From Pycnococcus provasolii (taxonomy: Eukaryota > Chlorophyta > Pseudoscourfieldiophyceae > Pseudoscourfieldiales > Pycnococcaceae), in the NCBI GenBank assembly GCA_938743325.2, contig OW568870.1, positions 806,001-870,000 of the forward strand: DNA of 64,000 nucleotides, written 5' to 3'. Positions 1 to 11,100 of the stretch are shown here, in pieces. A model generated the notes under the pieces. The model did no database searches and was not told the origin of the DNA. It saw only the letters and a program-made list of their open reading frames with translations. A program made the translations under genes and the position numbers. The number at the start of each line of letters is the position of its first letter. Position 1 is the first letter of the stretch.

Positions 1-286
1 GCACCGTGTATAAGTCTGCGCAGACATACTTAAGTCCGTTCTGAAATGCACACTTTCTTTCTCACCCGCTAAAAGCCATTCCAACCACCACCACCACCAT
101 CACCACCACCACCACCCTCCGCCGATAAGCCTCACAGAACGCAGATCACGGATTTTGTGATCAAAACAAACAACACACGAAAAGGCGCAAAATCAAACGA
201 AAACACGAATAAGCAAAACGGAAAAGGAAGCAAGGAAAGATTCCTCCACAACAGGAAGAACAAGAAGAGACAACAGGTAAACGTAC

Positions 287-358
287 CGTGTCGCAGAAGT
301 CCGGGTTGAGTCCATACGCGAGCTTGGATATGCGCGAGGTGATCTTGTCGAAGAGCAC
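287..358 (-). CDS. RNR1: Ribonucleotide reductase large subunit, one internal exon (partial gene)
   Basis: A 24-codon minus-strand exon bounded by a clean acceptor (CAG before 358) and a donor reading G|GTACGTTT just after 287. It encodes VLFDKITSRISKLAYGLN followed by PDFCDT. This matches the N-terminal ATP-cone region of eukaryotic class I ribonucleotide reductase large subunits (from family knowledge, RRM1/RNR1 have V-x-FDKIT-x-R-I-x-KL-x-YGLN near residues 12-35). The enzyme reduces ribonucleotides to deoxyribonucleotides in the cytosol. The exon is in phase 0 on both sides. The next intron starts at 286 and runs to the window edge, so the rest of the gene lies to the left. The first coding exon with the start codon should lie at higher coordinates, but I could not find a convincing KRDGR-type peptide before 950. 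The exon identity is fairly firm; the gene structure is not. Confidence 0.72.
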
Positions 359-947
359 CTGCTCGTGTAATGGCGAATGGAATGGCGAGGGGAAGGGAAG
401 GCACGCGGCAGAAGGGGCAGGGTAACGCGCCCTCCCCAGTGCCCCTCCCCCCTGTTGCGATAACCTAGGGTAGGGTTCGACGTATCGGAGGGAGACGTCC
501 CAACGGTACACTGCTAGGGTTATTGCTAGGTCACGTTGATAAAACTGGGTCCCCTAGAGACGGAGGGCCCGCCCTTCGTCTAGTCCCAGTGTTACTCCGT
601 AATATGCTTTGCCCCGCGGCCAGTTTGGGTAAACCTGGATAGTTACAGAAATCCGGGGATTGAAGAAAACGAAAAGAAAAGAGGGGAGGAGAGGAGAGTT
701 TGTTTGGGGGTTTCGTCCCGCAAGTCCGTTCCGTTCCCGGGAAGGGGGACGCAAAAGGAACCAACCCCTAAAGTTATATTAGGAAACCAACCCCCAACTT
801 CAACTTCAACTTCAACTTCAACGGAACTCGTGAAATCCGGCGCCATTCTGCCATTGGATTCTGGCGAGCTCCATATCAAACAACACACATACGCATCGCA
901 TCGCATCGCATCGCATACCTTAGCTGGGTAGACAAGTAAAGTTACAT
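359..947. other. Intergenic or intronic stretch, no gene recognised
   Basis: No coding region can be supported here. It probably holds the first intron, 5' exon and promoter of the ribonucleotide reductase gene reading left, and the promoter of the small membrane-protein gene reading right. Simple repeats are visible: CAACTT/ACTTCA-like copies around 797-822 and GCATC-rich repeats at 893-915. Confidence 0.5.
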
Positions 948-1223
948 ATGTCGTGCGCCACCGCGTGTTCCGTGTTCAGCGCCTTCTGCGCAGCCGCGCT
1001 CTTCTTCGTCGCGCGCATGGTGCAAACGGGATACCGATTCACGGGCGAATTCATGCCCGAATACCCGCCAGGAACGGAAGAAGGAACGCCGTGGACGCCA
1101 GAGACCGCCGCGACGTACCGAAAAGACGCCGCTAACAACGTGTACGCCGTCGCGGCAACATACGTCTTCATCGCGGTCATCAGCGCCGCGGCCACATGCC
1201 TAAACAGGTCCAGAACGGCATGA
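948..1223 (+). CDS. Small two-helix membrane protein, unknown
   Basis: An ATG-initiated 91-residue frame. It has two hydrophobic segments, roughly residues 5-23 (VFSAFCAAALFFVAR) and 67-84 (VYAVAATYVFIAVISAAAT). Between them is a polar loop rich in Pro and Glu (EYPPGTEEGTPWTPE). This fits a small hairpin membrane protein of an organelle or the ER. I do not recognise the family and assign no function. The frame ends 74 bp before the convergent kinase gene. TGTAA, the polyadenylation word used in chlorophytes, occurs about 14 bp after the stop, which supports the plus-strand reading. A frame of similar length exists on the opposite strand but lacks membrane-protein character as clear as this. 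Coding status is plausible, not certain. Confidence 0.5.
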   Translation: MSCATACSVFSAFCAAALFFVARMVQTGYRFTGEFMPEYPPGTEEGTPWTPETAATYRKDAANNVYAVAATYVFIAVISAAATCLNRSRTA

Positions 1224-1296
1224 ATAACGTCGACGAATGTAATTGTACTTTACACGATTTTCTCTGTTACACTTGTACTGTACCCACTATACCAAA

Positions 1297-2511
1297 CTAC
1301 AGAGGAAGACTGAGGGTGTCACACCTCGTGCGCACATCACGCGCCGCACTATACCAGCGCTCACGCAACTTGTCACCCGCTGCGCCGCGCTCAGCCGGAA
1401 CGTGCGTTCCCTCTCGCGACACCACCTCGCTGGCCACCACCACCCCAAGCGCGAGGCCGTCGAGCACGTCGTCTGGCGTCCAAGGGGCCGAGCGCTGCGA
1501 TAGCACCGCCAGTGCACCCGCGGCTAAGGCATCTCCAGCACCACTCACACCCACGACGCGACTTACCGGCACAGCGGGCACGTGATAGCAACGCAGTGGA
1601 GGCGCCGAAGTCGTGCTAGAGTACGACGAGGCGTAGAGCAGCACGCCGTCGGCACCGATCGTCACGACGACGTACGACACTCCTGCGCGCAGAAGCGTGC
1701 GAGCACCTCCCGCCAGACGTCGTGCAGTCTCTTGCATATCGCCGCCGCCGCCGCCGCCACTGCCGTCGTAGGCTGATCCTCCGAGTGACGCCGCGAGCGC
1801 GTGAAGCTCATCCTCGTTCGGGCTTACCACCGTCACGTGCGGCAGAATCGCGGTGGCACGGCGGCACTTTGCCATTGACGTTGGCTCAAGCCAGAGCCGA
1901 CCTCGAGGTGCGGTGGTGGCAATCGCCTGCAGCGCAAGCGGCGTGATGTTGCAGTCACAGATCACGGCGCCGGCGATTCGAAGCGACGGCGCAAAGCGCT
2001 CGATCCACGCAGGTGTCACCGCGGCGGCGGCGGCATCCGCGTCGGCGACGCATGCGACGAGTTCGCCGTCTGCCGAGAACACGGCGCTTACTGTGGCGGT
2101 CGGCGTGTTGTCTTCTGTGCATCGCCTGATCGCCTGCGTGTCGTCGTCCGCGAGTTGCGCCCAGTGCGACGTTATCGCGCGTCCCGCCGCGTCGTCGCCG
2201 ACCGCGCTAACGAGCAGCGGCACTTCGTGTGCGAGCCTCGCCACCCCGTCTGCGACGTTGCGCGCGACGCCTCCCATAGCCTGCGTGACATGTCCAGGCA
2301 CGCTTCCTCCTTGTATAAGTCTGTGCCCGTCGAGTGCCTTGGCATTCACGTCAAGCACGCACGCGCCGATGGAAACGACACGTTGATTTTGACCACCACC
2401 AGCATCGTGAGGCAGAGTGGAGCTTGTTTGTTTTGCTTCGACCCTTGTTATCGCGCACGAGTCTGACGATGAAAGGCGAAGGTGGCTGTTTAATATACTT
2501 AAACGCTTCAT
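1297..2511 (-). CDS. PUKI: Pseudouridine kinase, PfkB family, with peroxisomal PTS2 signal
   Basis: A PfkB/ribokinase-fold kinase of about 404 residues. The first signature is a GGVARNVADG-type segment near residue 80; the second is the GVSGAGDALAAG anion-hole and catalytic-base segment near residue 325, whose Asp is the base. GGVARNVA is typical of the pseudouridine kinases that phosphorylate pseudouridine for cleavage to uracil and ribose-5-phosphate. I chose the ATG at 2511 because MKRLSILNSHL places RLSILNSHL, an exact R-L-x5-H-L peroxisomal PTS2 nonapeptide, at residues 3-11; an upstream in-frame ATG at 2565 would add 18 residues. The C-terminus is SLPL, so there is no PTS1. Plants run pseudouridine breakdown in peroxisomes (known from Arabidopsis), so the signal fits the predicted function. 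The frame has no intron. Another PfkB nucleoside kinase is the main alternative. Confidence 0.8.
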   Translation of the reverse strand: MKRLSILNSHLRLSSSDSCAITRVEAKQTSSTLPHDAGGGQNQRVVSIGACVLDVNAKALDGHRLIQGGSVPGHVTQAMGGVARNVADGVARLAHEVPLLVSAVGDDAAGRAITSHWAQLADDDTQAIRRCTEDNTPTATVSAVFSADGELVACVADADAAAAAVTPAWIERFAPSLRIAGAVICDCNITPLALQAIATTAPRGRLWLEPTSMAKCRRATAILPHVTVVSPNEDELHALAASLGGSAYDGSGGGGGGDMQETARRLAGGARTLLRAGVSYVVVTIGADGVLLYASSYSSTTSAPPLRCYHVPAVPVSRVVGVSGAGDALAAGALAVLSQRSAPWTPDDVLDGLALGVVVASEVVSREGTHVPAERGAAGDKLRERWYSAARDVRTRCDTLSLPL

Positions 2512-2995
2512 GGAAACTGAACTTACACGAACGCCATGAACGCCATCACCAGTGGGTTCACGCATGCGAAAAGATTTGTGGTGCGAGGTGAGAAATTTAG
2601 TCTATGAACAGAGCAAGTTGCCGACGATCTCGTCGACGATGGCGATCAAGCAGGCGATGGACGTCGTGAAGAATGGCAGAATGGGCACGTTGGGTTCGAA
2701 AGTACGTTTGTCAAGGTGGTCAACAATCTCCTGCCACCTTGCCTTTCACAGAGTCGCAGCAGGTCGTTTGGATCGTGTCTTGCGGCACTGAAGAAATACA
2801 GTAGTCGGTAGTGGTAAGTGGTAAAGTTTACACATTGCTGTCCACGTCGCGTGGTGCTCTCCCACAGTCTCATCCCACCTCTCACGTGTGTTGTCAGTCA
2901 CGACATCCCGTGATTGTTGCCATCACATACACATCCATCCCATTCCCGCCACGAATTACATTCGTCGACGCGCACGTACAATAATCAAGCGTAGG
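2512..2995. promoter_or_regulatory. Divergent intergenic region between kinase and AlkB-fusion genes
   Basis: About 480 bp between two start codons that point away from each other, so it should hold both promoters. No TATA box, telomere-type box or RNA gene stands out. Open frames inside it are short and unconvincing. Confidence 0.45.
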
Positions 2996-4810
2996 ATGGT
3001 GCCGCTTCGACCCATGAAGCCATCGATGACACGCTACGACGACAACAGCGATTCGGAGGAGGAGGTAGAACGTATACCTCCTCCGCCGAAGATGCGTCGG
3101 TATGCGTCGGTGGGACTTAAGGTCATGCCCGTGGCTTCCATGCACGACGACGACGCCCCTGCGACTGTCACCCGCACGTTCTCCGTCGGCGATCGTTTGC
3201 AGAAGCAATTCGAAGACGGTACGTGGTACGAGGGCATTATCACCAAGGTTGATGACATGCCGGAGGCGAGGTACCCGTTCACCGTGAAATTCAATGACGG
3301 CGACGTCGAAACGTTCACCGCCGACCAGCTCGCGGATCAAACAAAGCATGTGTCAATTCCATGCTTAACGCCAACCCCGCCGGCCACACCGTCGCCGTTG
3401 AAGCCGTCGAGGTTTGTGAGCACAAGCTCTCTGCTGTTTTTAACCAACGAAGGCGATGATGATGCCGCCGGCGACGCCAATGAAGATGACAATGCCGCCG
3501 CCAATGAAGATGAAAGCACGAATGCGCAAGAACGTCGGTCTCTTCGAAAGAGGAAAAAACCGGACATCTTGACGTACACGCGCCGGGTGCCGACAGAAAG
3601 CAACGTTTTCTCGTGCGACCCACTGCATTTCGTCGGCAAGCGCGTCGCGCGGAGCTTCGACGGCACGCTATTTGGAGGTGAGGTCATCTCGTACGATCCA
3701 AATACTGGGTGGTGGAAGATCAGGTACGACGACGGAGATATGGAGGATCGAAATTGTTCCGAGTTGCTGAAGTTGTTTTCGAACCGTCATGAGTGCAACT
3801 ACTGCACAGAAGTGGTTCTAGGTGGAGCACTGGTTGGTTGCAATTTGTGCAAGCCGCCGGGTACCTATGCACACCCATGGTGTGTGCCAAAGGAGCGATT
3901 GCTTAGCGGTTCATCATCAGCATCTTCATCATCAGCATCATCGGTTCTTGCATGGACTTGTGTCCAGTGCGCGGGAAACACGGGGGAAGCACAGATTCGC
4001 TACCCTCGAGTCACGACGGAGGAGTTGCAGGACGTCACGAAGATGCGCGCGATAGCAAGCTTATCGTCAAAGAAGCTCGTCGTCGTGGAGGACTTTTCTC
4101 GAGACCACCACGGTCAATTGACCAAGAGATGGACTTGGCACTTCGCGTCCAACGGCCTTTTTTCTGGCATCACACAGTATCCTGCCATGCTTTCTGAATC
4201 AGAGCAGAGCAGTGTCAACACTGCTGTGCAAGACACGGAGCGGGACGCGCGCGCGGTGCTCGCGACTGGCGTGACGACGGGAACCGTGACCAGGGAACAA
4301 GTGGACGCGGTGACAAGTGGACGAATCAAGGTGTTTTGGCGTCGGCGGTACGAGAACTATGCGGCTGGCGGCAAGGTGCCAAATCTTACTAAGATGCTGC
4401 CAAGTGAGTTGCCTGCACGCTTCGAAGAGTTGCGGCTTGCGGCCGAGCACTTGCTCGGTGGGAATTCTGATATGGTCGTGATGAACATGTATGACGCAGG
4501 CGCAGGAATCGGCGTGCACGTCGATTCGCGCGAGCTATTTGCGCGTCCGATCGTTTCGTATCGCGCACTTTCCGACAGCAAACTTGACTTTGGGAGTTGC
4601 GGCTTAGGAAAGGTGAACAAGTTGTTTGATATCCCCCTTCCGATGGGCTGCTTCACGGTAATGGAGGGCGTCGCGGCGGACGTCATTTCGCACTCTATCA
4701 AAACGCACGAGTCAGCAAGCGCAAGCGTGATGTTTCGGCGGCTGACTGGGGAGGGGCGCAAGGAGGCGGCGCAGCGTGACCGCGACGCGGCTTCTTCTTC
4801 TTGTAGGTAA
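2996..4810 (+). CDS. Tudor-Tudor-PHD-AlkB fusion protein (2OG/Fe(II) dioxygenase with chromatin-reader domains)
   Basis: About 604 residues from the ATG at 2996; the frame is open further upstream but only with a GTG. Order of domains: an acidic N-terminus; a Tudor-like barrel at about 62-114 (GTWYEGIITKVDD, FTVKFNDGDVETF); an acidic linker; a second Tudor/Agenet-like barrel at about 210-260 (GGEVISYDPNTGWWKIRYDD); a PHD finger at about 265-325 with ligands C267, C270, C282, C285, H293, C296, C322 and C325; and an AlkB-type dioxygenase at about 444-584. The last carries NMYDAGAGIGVHVD, giving the H508-x-D510 iron ligands, the distal H566 in ISHSIK, and the R581/R582 that would bind 2-oxoglutarate in VMFRR. 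All catalytic residues are present. Inference: a nuclear enzyme recruited to marked histones that demethylates or oxidises DNA, RNA or protein. The substrate is unknown, and I know of no named family with this exact order. Confidence 0.8.
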   Translation: MVPLRPMKPSMTRYDDNSDSEEEVERIPPPPKMRRYASVGLKVMPVASMHDDDAPATVTRTFSVGDRLQKQFEDGTWYEGIITKVDDMPEARYPFTVKFNDGDVETFTADQLADQTKHVSIPCLTPTPPATPSPLKPSRFVSTSSLLFLTNEGDDDAAGDANEDDNAAANEDESTNAQERRSLRKRKKPDILTYTRRVPTESNVFSCDPLHFVGKRVARSFDGTLFGGEVISYDPNTGWWKIRYDDGDMEDRNCSELLKLFSNRHECNYCTEVVLGGALVGCNLCKPPGTYAHPWCVPKERLLSGSSSASSSSASSVLAWTCVQCAGNTGEAQIRYPRVTTEELQDVTKMRAIASLSSKKLVVVEDFSRDHHGQLTKRWTWHFASNGLFSGITQYPAMLSESEQSSVNTAVQDTERDARAVLATGVTTGTVTREQVDAVTSGRIKVFWRRRYENYAAGGKVPNLTKMLPSELPARFEELRLAAEHLLGGNSDMVVMNMYDAGAGIGVHVDSRELFARPIVSYRALSDSKLDFGSCGLGKVNKLFDIPLPMGCFTVMEGVAADVISHSIKTHESASASVMFRRLTGEGRKEAAQRDRDAASSSCR

Positions 4811-5123
4811 CAACACCACGAACTCTAAGTGAGGCCTCAATCAAGTAGTCTATCTGTTGTTATAATTGCTTCATATTTGCTTTCGTGTAAGTACTATGTG
4901 TATATTTAATGATCAAATACTTCTTACATGTAAGAATATCGGCCAGCACCCCACACCAACACCAAGTTATCCCATCCCCAACTTTGCTGTGTTCGCCGAC
5001 TATGTGTAAATTCATAGATCATGTATAGTACAAATACCTAGCTGTACAATTGTCCAAGCTCCATGAAGCCTGTCGTAATTTGTTTGTTTCTTTTATTTGC
5101 TCAGCTCACCACACACCTTATCC
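4811..5123. other. Convergent 3' intergenic region
   Basis: About 310 bp of AT-richer sequence between two convergent genes, expected to hold both 3' UTRs. TGTAA words occur near 4886 and 4928, as expected for chlorophyte polyadenylation on the plus strand. Nothing else was recognised. Confidence 0.5.
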
Positions 5124-8100
5124 TCACTCTTCAGGAGCGAAAAAGTCGAATCGTCCAGGCGATGTGCTCGGCCGACTCGTGGACGAGTACGTTTGACGCA
5201 TGATGTCCGCCGTAGAAGGACGTGAAACCGCACCACCTGTCGTCTGAAGGTATGGCTCGAACATTGCGTTTCGGTGCACCTCATAAAGCTCGCGATTGAC
5301 ACGTTGGCGCCGTTCCGGGCTCATGACCCTTGGAGGCGGAGAGCTAATCTCACGCCTTACCACACCGTGTATGGCCAGCTGCTCGGCGGAATCGTTAGCA
5401 GACCAAGCCTCTCGGACTTCAGGAATTGTCGCAAGCGAATAGTCGTGCTCCGCTTGACTGCCATGAAGCTCGAGCGATAGCTGTTCATTTTCCCTTCTCA
5501 GCCTCTCCACCATCAGCTGCGTAGAGGCGCCGCTCGCGCTCAAGCGCGAGCTCAGCTCTGCCGCGCCCGAGTCCATCGACGGGCGCTGCGACGATGTTGT
5601 GAGATCCATTGTCTCGCGGTCAACTGCAAGTCGTGCCACCTTCTGCTCGAGCTCGGCGCATTCGCTCAGCACATCTTGGTACGCCTGTGCGAGCAGGCTA
5701 CGTCCCACGGGCCCATCTGTCATCGGCGGCCCATCGTGAAGTGCCGGAGTGTCAAATGCGGCGTACGGATCGTACGAAGGCGGGGGAAGCTCAGAGAATG
5801 TCGCCGGCGCAGGTGCCGGAGCAGGTGCCGGCTCCAGGCCGTGCAGGAATTCCTGCTCAACTCCTGCAACATAGTCGTGCGAGGCATCACCGTTGCCGCT
5901 GAAGCCAGAGCCAAGGTCCAGGCGCCAATCACGAAGCGCCTCGAGTGCCATCTCGCGGTCACGCAGCATGTCTGCACTCTCCGCGTCGAGGTTGTATCGC
6001 GCACGCTTGTCGTGAATGACGAACGTTCGCCAACCGATAAAGTGCCGCATGATTACCCGCATGCTCGCGAAGCGCACGATGCGCTGTAGACGAGTGCGAC
6101 GGGCAACAATGACACGAACAATTTCGCGCCAGCACAGGAAGCCGGCAGCCGCGAGTCTCTGCGACCGGCGCTCCACGCTCTTGAAGACGAGTCGTACCTG
6201 CGCCTTGAGCATGCTGGCGTAAAGCTTCCACGATTCAAATGCTGCGGAAAGCAGAGAGTTCGTCGCCTTGAGAATCACACGACGCGCCGCGGATCGTCGT
6301 TGGCGAAGATTGGCAACCTCTTCACGCCAGCACGCAAAACTGGCGAAAAGAGTTCCATGCTGCATTCGAGCAATGCTTCGAGAGCACAGCGATCTCACAC
6401 GCTTTCGGTACTGGTAGTGCTCCTTCCACGCCTCGAAACCCTGGCTCACAAGCCGATTCAGCATGCGGTACAGCGCACTGCTCAACTTCAACCGCGTATT
6501 TGTGGCTGTCTGCCACTGCTCCAACCATTGGCTGAATGCCATGTGCACCGAGCGGTAGACAAAGGCTGCCGCCGCGCGGCGTAGGAGCGCACGACCGTCC
6601 ATGATCTTTGCATGATACTCATACCACGCCTCCCAAGCCGAGCTCAGAGTACGGTGGACGAATCGCGCAAGCGCGCGGAAGGCAAGCTCCCGACCACTGC
6701 GATTCATTTCCACATAATCAAGCCACGAGTTGAAGCCCCCAATCAGTGCATTGTTCAGCATTCTGTTCAGGATCTTGACGCACATCTGCCTTTGCTTCAC
6801 TTGCGTAGTCCGGTAGTCGTACCACGCCACGAATGCAACTGAGGCTTCTCGATTTTTCATACGCTGAATGACGTTGTGCACCTTGCGCAGCTGGGCCTGC
6901 TGCGTTCGCTTGTGCTCGACGTAGTAGACCCAGGCACCGAAGCCCTGCGCCATCTCTCGTCTCGCAATCTTCCCCACCACGCGGAGCACGACAATTCTCT
7001 GCGATCGCAGCATCTCGTACGTCGCACGCCATCCGAAGAATGCGGCGCTAAGACCCGCGTTTCGCATGAAGCGAAGCGCGCGATCCATCTTCGCCTCGCG
7101 CTCCGCCTCCGCCGCACGCTCCGCCTTCTCCGCAGCCAGCCAGTCCACCCAAATGTCGAAGCCCTGCGCCATCTCGCGCTTCAGCACGCGAGCCATCACG
7201 CGAGTCACCACGGTGCGCTGGTGCTTCGTCGTCGCGCAGAGCTCCTGCCACTGCGCAAATGCTAGACGCTGCTGCCGGAACATGATACGGCCAGCCGCCT
7301 TGCGCAGAAGCGCGCGCTGAGCCCTGTCGCCCACCACCACCTCGCGCCAGCGGCTGAATGCCGCGAAGGCAGCCATCAGCGAGATGCGACCCACAGCCTT
7401 GGAGAGCAAAGCGCGCTGATCTCGCAACTCCTTCGTAGCTTCCGCCCATCGCACCCACGCCATGTGAAGCTGTCGATTGACCAACGAAGCTGCCGCCTTG
7501 AACGACACCATGCGCGCACGCTTCAGGTCGCTCGCGGCGTCCGCCCATGAGCTGAACGCCATGAAAACGACGCGGTTCGTCATGCGAGTCACGGCGCGCG
7601 TCAGCTTCGCGCGCTGCGTCTTTCGCGTCGACCAGACGTCGTGCCACTGGTCGAATGCCATGCTGAGACCCCGGTTGATCATGTGGCGCAGCGCGCGATT
7701 CTTCTTCGCCGTGCGCTCCGCCTCCGCCGCACGCTCCACCTTCTCGGCGGCGAGCCACGCGACCCACGCATCGAAGCCCTGCGACATCTCGCGCTTCACC
7801 ACCTTCATCAGCGTGCGTCGCACAACCAAACGCTGCGATCGCAGCATCTCGTACGTCGCACGCCATCCGAAGAATGCGGCGCTAAGACCCGCGTTTCGCA
7901 TGAAGCGAAGCGCGCGATCCATCTTCGCCTCGCGCTCCGCCTCCGCCGCACGCTCCGCCTTCTCCGCAGCCAGCCAGTCCACCCAAATGTCGAAGCCCTG
8001 CGCCATCTCGCGCTTCAGCACGCGAGCCATCACGCGAGTCACCACGGTGCGCTGGTGCTTCGTCGTCGCGCAGAGCTCCTGCCACTGCGCAAATGCTAGA

Positions 8101-11100
8101 CGCTGCTGCCGGAACATGATACGGCCAGCCGCCTTGCGCAGAAGCGCGCGCTGAGCCCTGTCGCCCACCACCACCTCGCGCCAGCGGCTGAATGCCGCGA
8201 AGGCAGCCATCAGCGAGATGCGACCCACAGCCTTGGAGAGCAAAGCGCGCTGATCTCGCAACTCCTTCGTAGCTTCCGCCCATCGCACCCACGCCATGTG
8301 AAGCTGTCGATTGACCAACGAAGCTGCCGCCTTGAACGACACCATGCGCGCACGCTTCAGGTCGCTCGCGGCGTCCGCCCACGAGCTGAACGCCATGAAA
8401 ACGACGCGGTTCGTCATGCGAGTCACGGCGCGCGTCAGCTTCGCGCGCTGCGTCTTTCGCGTCGACCAGACGTCGTGCCACTGGTCGAATGCCATGCTGA
8501 GACCCCGGTTGATCATGTGGCGCAGCGCGCGATTCTTCTTCGCCGTGCGCTCCGCCTCCGCCGCACGCTCCACCTTCTCGGCGGCGAGCCACGCGACCCA
8601 CGCATCGAAGCCCTGCGACATCTCGCGCTTCACCACCTTCATCAGCGTGCGTCGCACAACCAAACGCTGCGATCGCAGCATCTCGTACGTCGCACGCCAT
8701 CCGAAGAATGCGGCGCTAAGACCCGCGTTTCGCATGAAGCGAAGCGCGCGATCCATCTTCGCCTCGCGCTCCGCCTCCGCCGCACGCTCCGCCTTCTCCG
8801 CAGCCAGCCAGTCCACCCAAATGTCGAAGCCCTGCGCCATCTCGCGCTTCAGCACGCGAGCCATCACGCGAGTCACCACGGTGCGCTGGTGCTTCGTCGT
8901 CGCGCAGAGCTCCTGCCACTGCGCAAATGCTAGACGCTGCTGCCGGAACATGATACGGCCAGCCGCCTTGCGCAGAAGCGCGCGCTGAGCCCTGTCGCCC
9001 ACCACCACCTCGCGCCAGCGGCTGAATGCCGCGAAGGCAGCCATCAGCGAGATGCGACCCACAGCCTTGGAGAGCAAAGCGCGCTGATCTCGCAACTCCT
9101 TCGCAGCTTCCGCCCATCGCACCCACGCCATGTGAAGCTGTCGATTGACCAACGAAGCTGCCGCCTTGAACGACACCATGCGCGCACGCTTCAGGTCGCT
9201 CGCGGCGTCCGCCCACGAGCTGAACGCCATGAAAACGACGCGGTTCGTCATGCGAGTCACGGCGCGCGTCAGCTTCGCGCGCTGCGTCTTTCGCGTCGAC
9301 CAGACGTCGTGCCACTGGTCGAATGCCATGCTGAGACCCCGGTTGATCATGTGGCGCAGCGCGCGATTCTTCTTCGCCGTGCGCTCCGCCTCCGCCGTGC
9401 GCTCCGCCTTCTCTGCAACCAGCCAGTCCAGCCACATGTCGAAGCCCTGCGCCATCTCGCGCTTCAGCACGCGGCCCATCACGCGAGTCACCACGTTACG
9501 CTGCCGACGAGTGGTTGCACATATATCAAGCCACTGTGCAAAGGCCATTCGCTGGTGGCGGAACATGATACGGCCAGCCGCCTTGCGCAGAAGTGCACGC
9601 TGCACTTTTGTCTCCTGCACAAGTTCGCACCATTGATTCAGCGCAGCGTACACATTGACTAGCTTGATTCGAGCGATTGCCTTGTAGAGCTTGGCACGTT
9701 CAACGCGTTGCGCTTCAGCCATTTCGACCCATCGACCCCATGCCGTGAAGAGCGAACGATTCATCATCGACAGGATTGCCTTTGAAGACATGTAGCGCAT
9801 TCGTTTTGACTCCTCAGCAAAAGATTTCCACGACATATATGCCGCATCGATGACACGATTCCGCATCCGTTGGAGTACACGTGACACCTTTGCACGCTGT
9901 GCCTTGTTCGTTTCATAAACATCTTGCCACTGTCCAAATGCGCTGCTAAGCCCGCGCTGCATCATATGCCGCAGTGCACGGTTTTTAGCAGCCTCCTGTT
10001 CCTCCTTCAGCAACCGTTCCTCCTTAAGTTCCATCAGCCACTCCACCCACTGCTCGAAACCGTGTGCCATTTCCCTCTGCGTAACCTTCATGAGCACACG
10101 ACGTACCACAATGCGCTGACGCTTGTGTGTTTTCCAGATGTCCGACCAACGCTGGAACGGAAGCGCGAGAGCACGGTTCAGCATGTGACGCAGCGCCTTG
10201 TTCTTCTGAGCACGGCGCTTCTCCTCCGCCACGCGGTGCGCCTTCAATGACTCGATATACTCCGTCCACAGCTCGAAGCCCTGCGCCATCTCGCGCTTGA
10301 GCACCTTAGACATCACCTTACTCACCACCGCGCGCTGGCGCTTCGTCGTCACAAGCATGTCGTACCACTGCGCGAACGCGAGACGCTGGTGGCGGTACAA
10401 CAGACGCCCCGCCGCCTTGCGAAGCAGAGCCTTACATGCTTTGTTCTCCTCGATCACCGAGCGCCACTGGTTGAATCCCGCGAAGATCGCCACGAGCTTG
10501 ATACGTCCAACCGCCTTGGTCAGCTTCGTGCGCTGCTCTTGCATTGCGGACTTCGCCTCGACCCAGCGCGCCCATGCCATGTGCAACTGGCGATTCATGA
10601 GTGAACCGAGTGCCTTGTGCGAGAGATGGCGAGATCGGTTCATGTCAGCAACACACTGCTGCCACGCCGCGTACGCTCCATACATCGCGCCATTCTTCAT
10701 TCGAAGGAGACATCGCTCCACCTTCGTGCGCTGCTCACGCAATTGCTGGGTAGCTGTTTGCCACGCACCCCATGCGCCGTAAAGCGCCCGATTATTAAGA
10801 CGAAGAATAGTCTTCTCCACCTTTGCTCGCTGTTGACGCAGTGATGTCGCCGCCTCGTACCAGCGACCGAAGGCCATACTGAGACCACGATTAATCATAT
10901 AACGCAGCGCACGATTTTTCTTTGCCGCACGCTCAGCCTCCGCGGCACGCTCAGCCTTCAGTGACTCGATATACTCCGTCCACAGCTCGAAGCCCTGCGC
11001 CATCTCGCGCTTCACCACCTTCATCAGTGTGCGCTGCACGACCATGCGCTGACGCTTGTGTGTTTTCCAGATGTCCGACCAACGCTGGAACGGAAGCGCG

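Noticed and set aside
472-480. GGTTCGAC, a possible tRNA B-box
   Set aside because: No matching A-box or acceptor stem at the right distance on either strand.
920-1195. A minus-strand frame overlapping the two-TM gene
   Set aside because: Shadow of the plus-strand gene; hydrophobic segments and TGTAA placement favour the plus strand.
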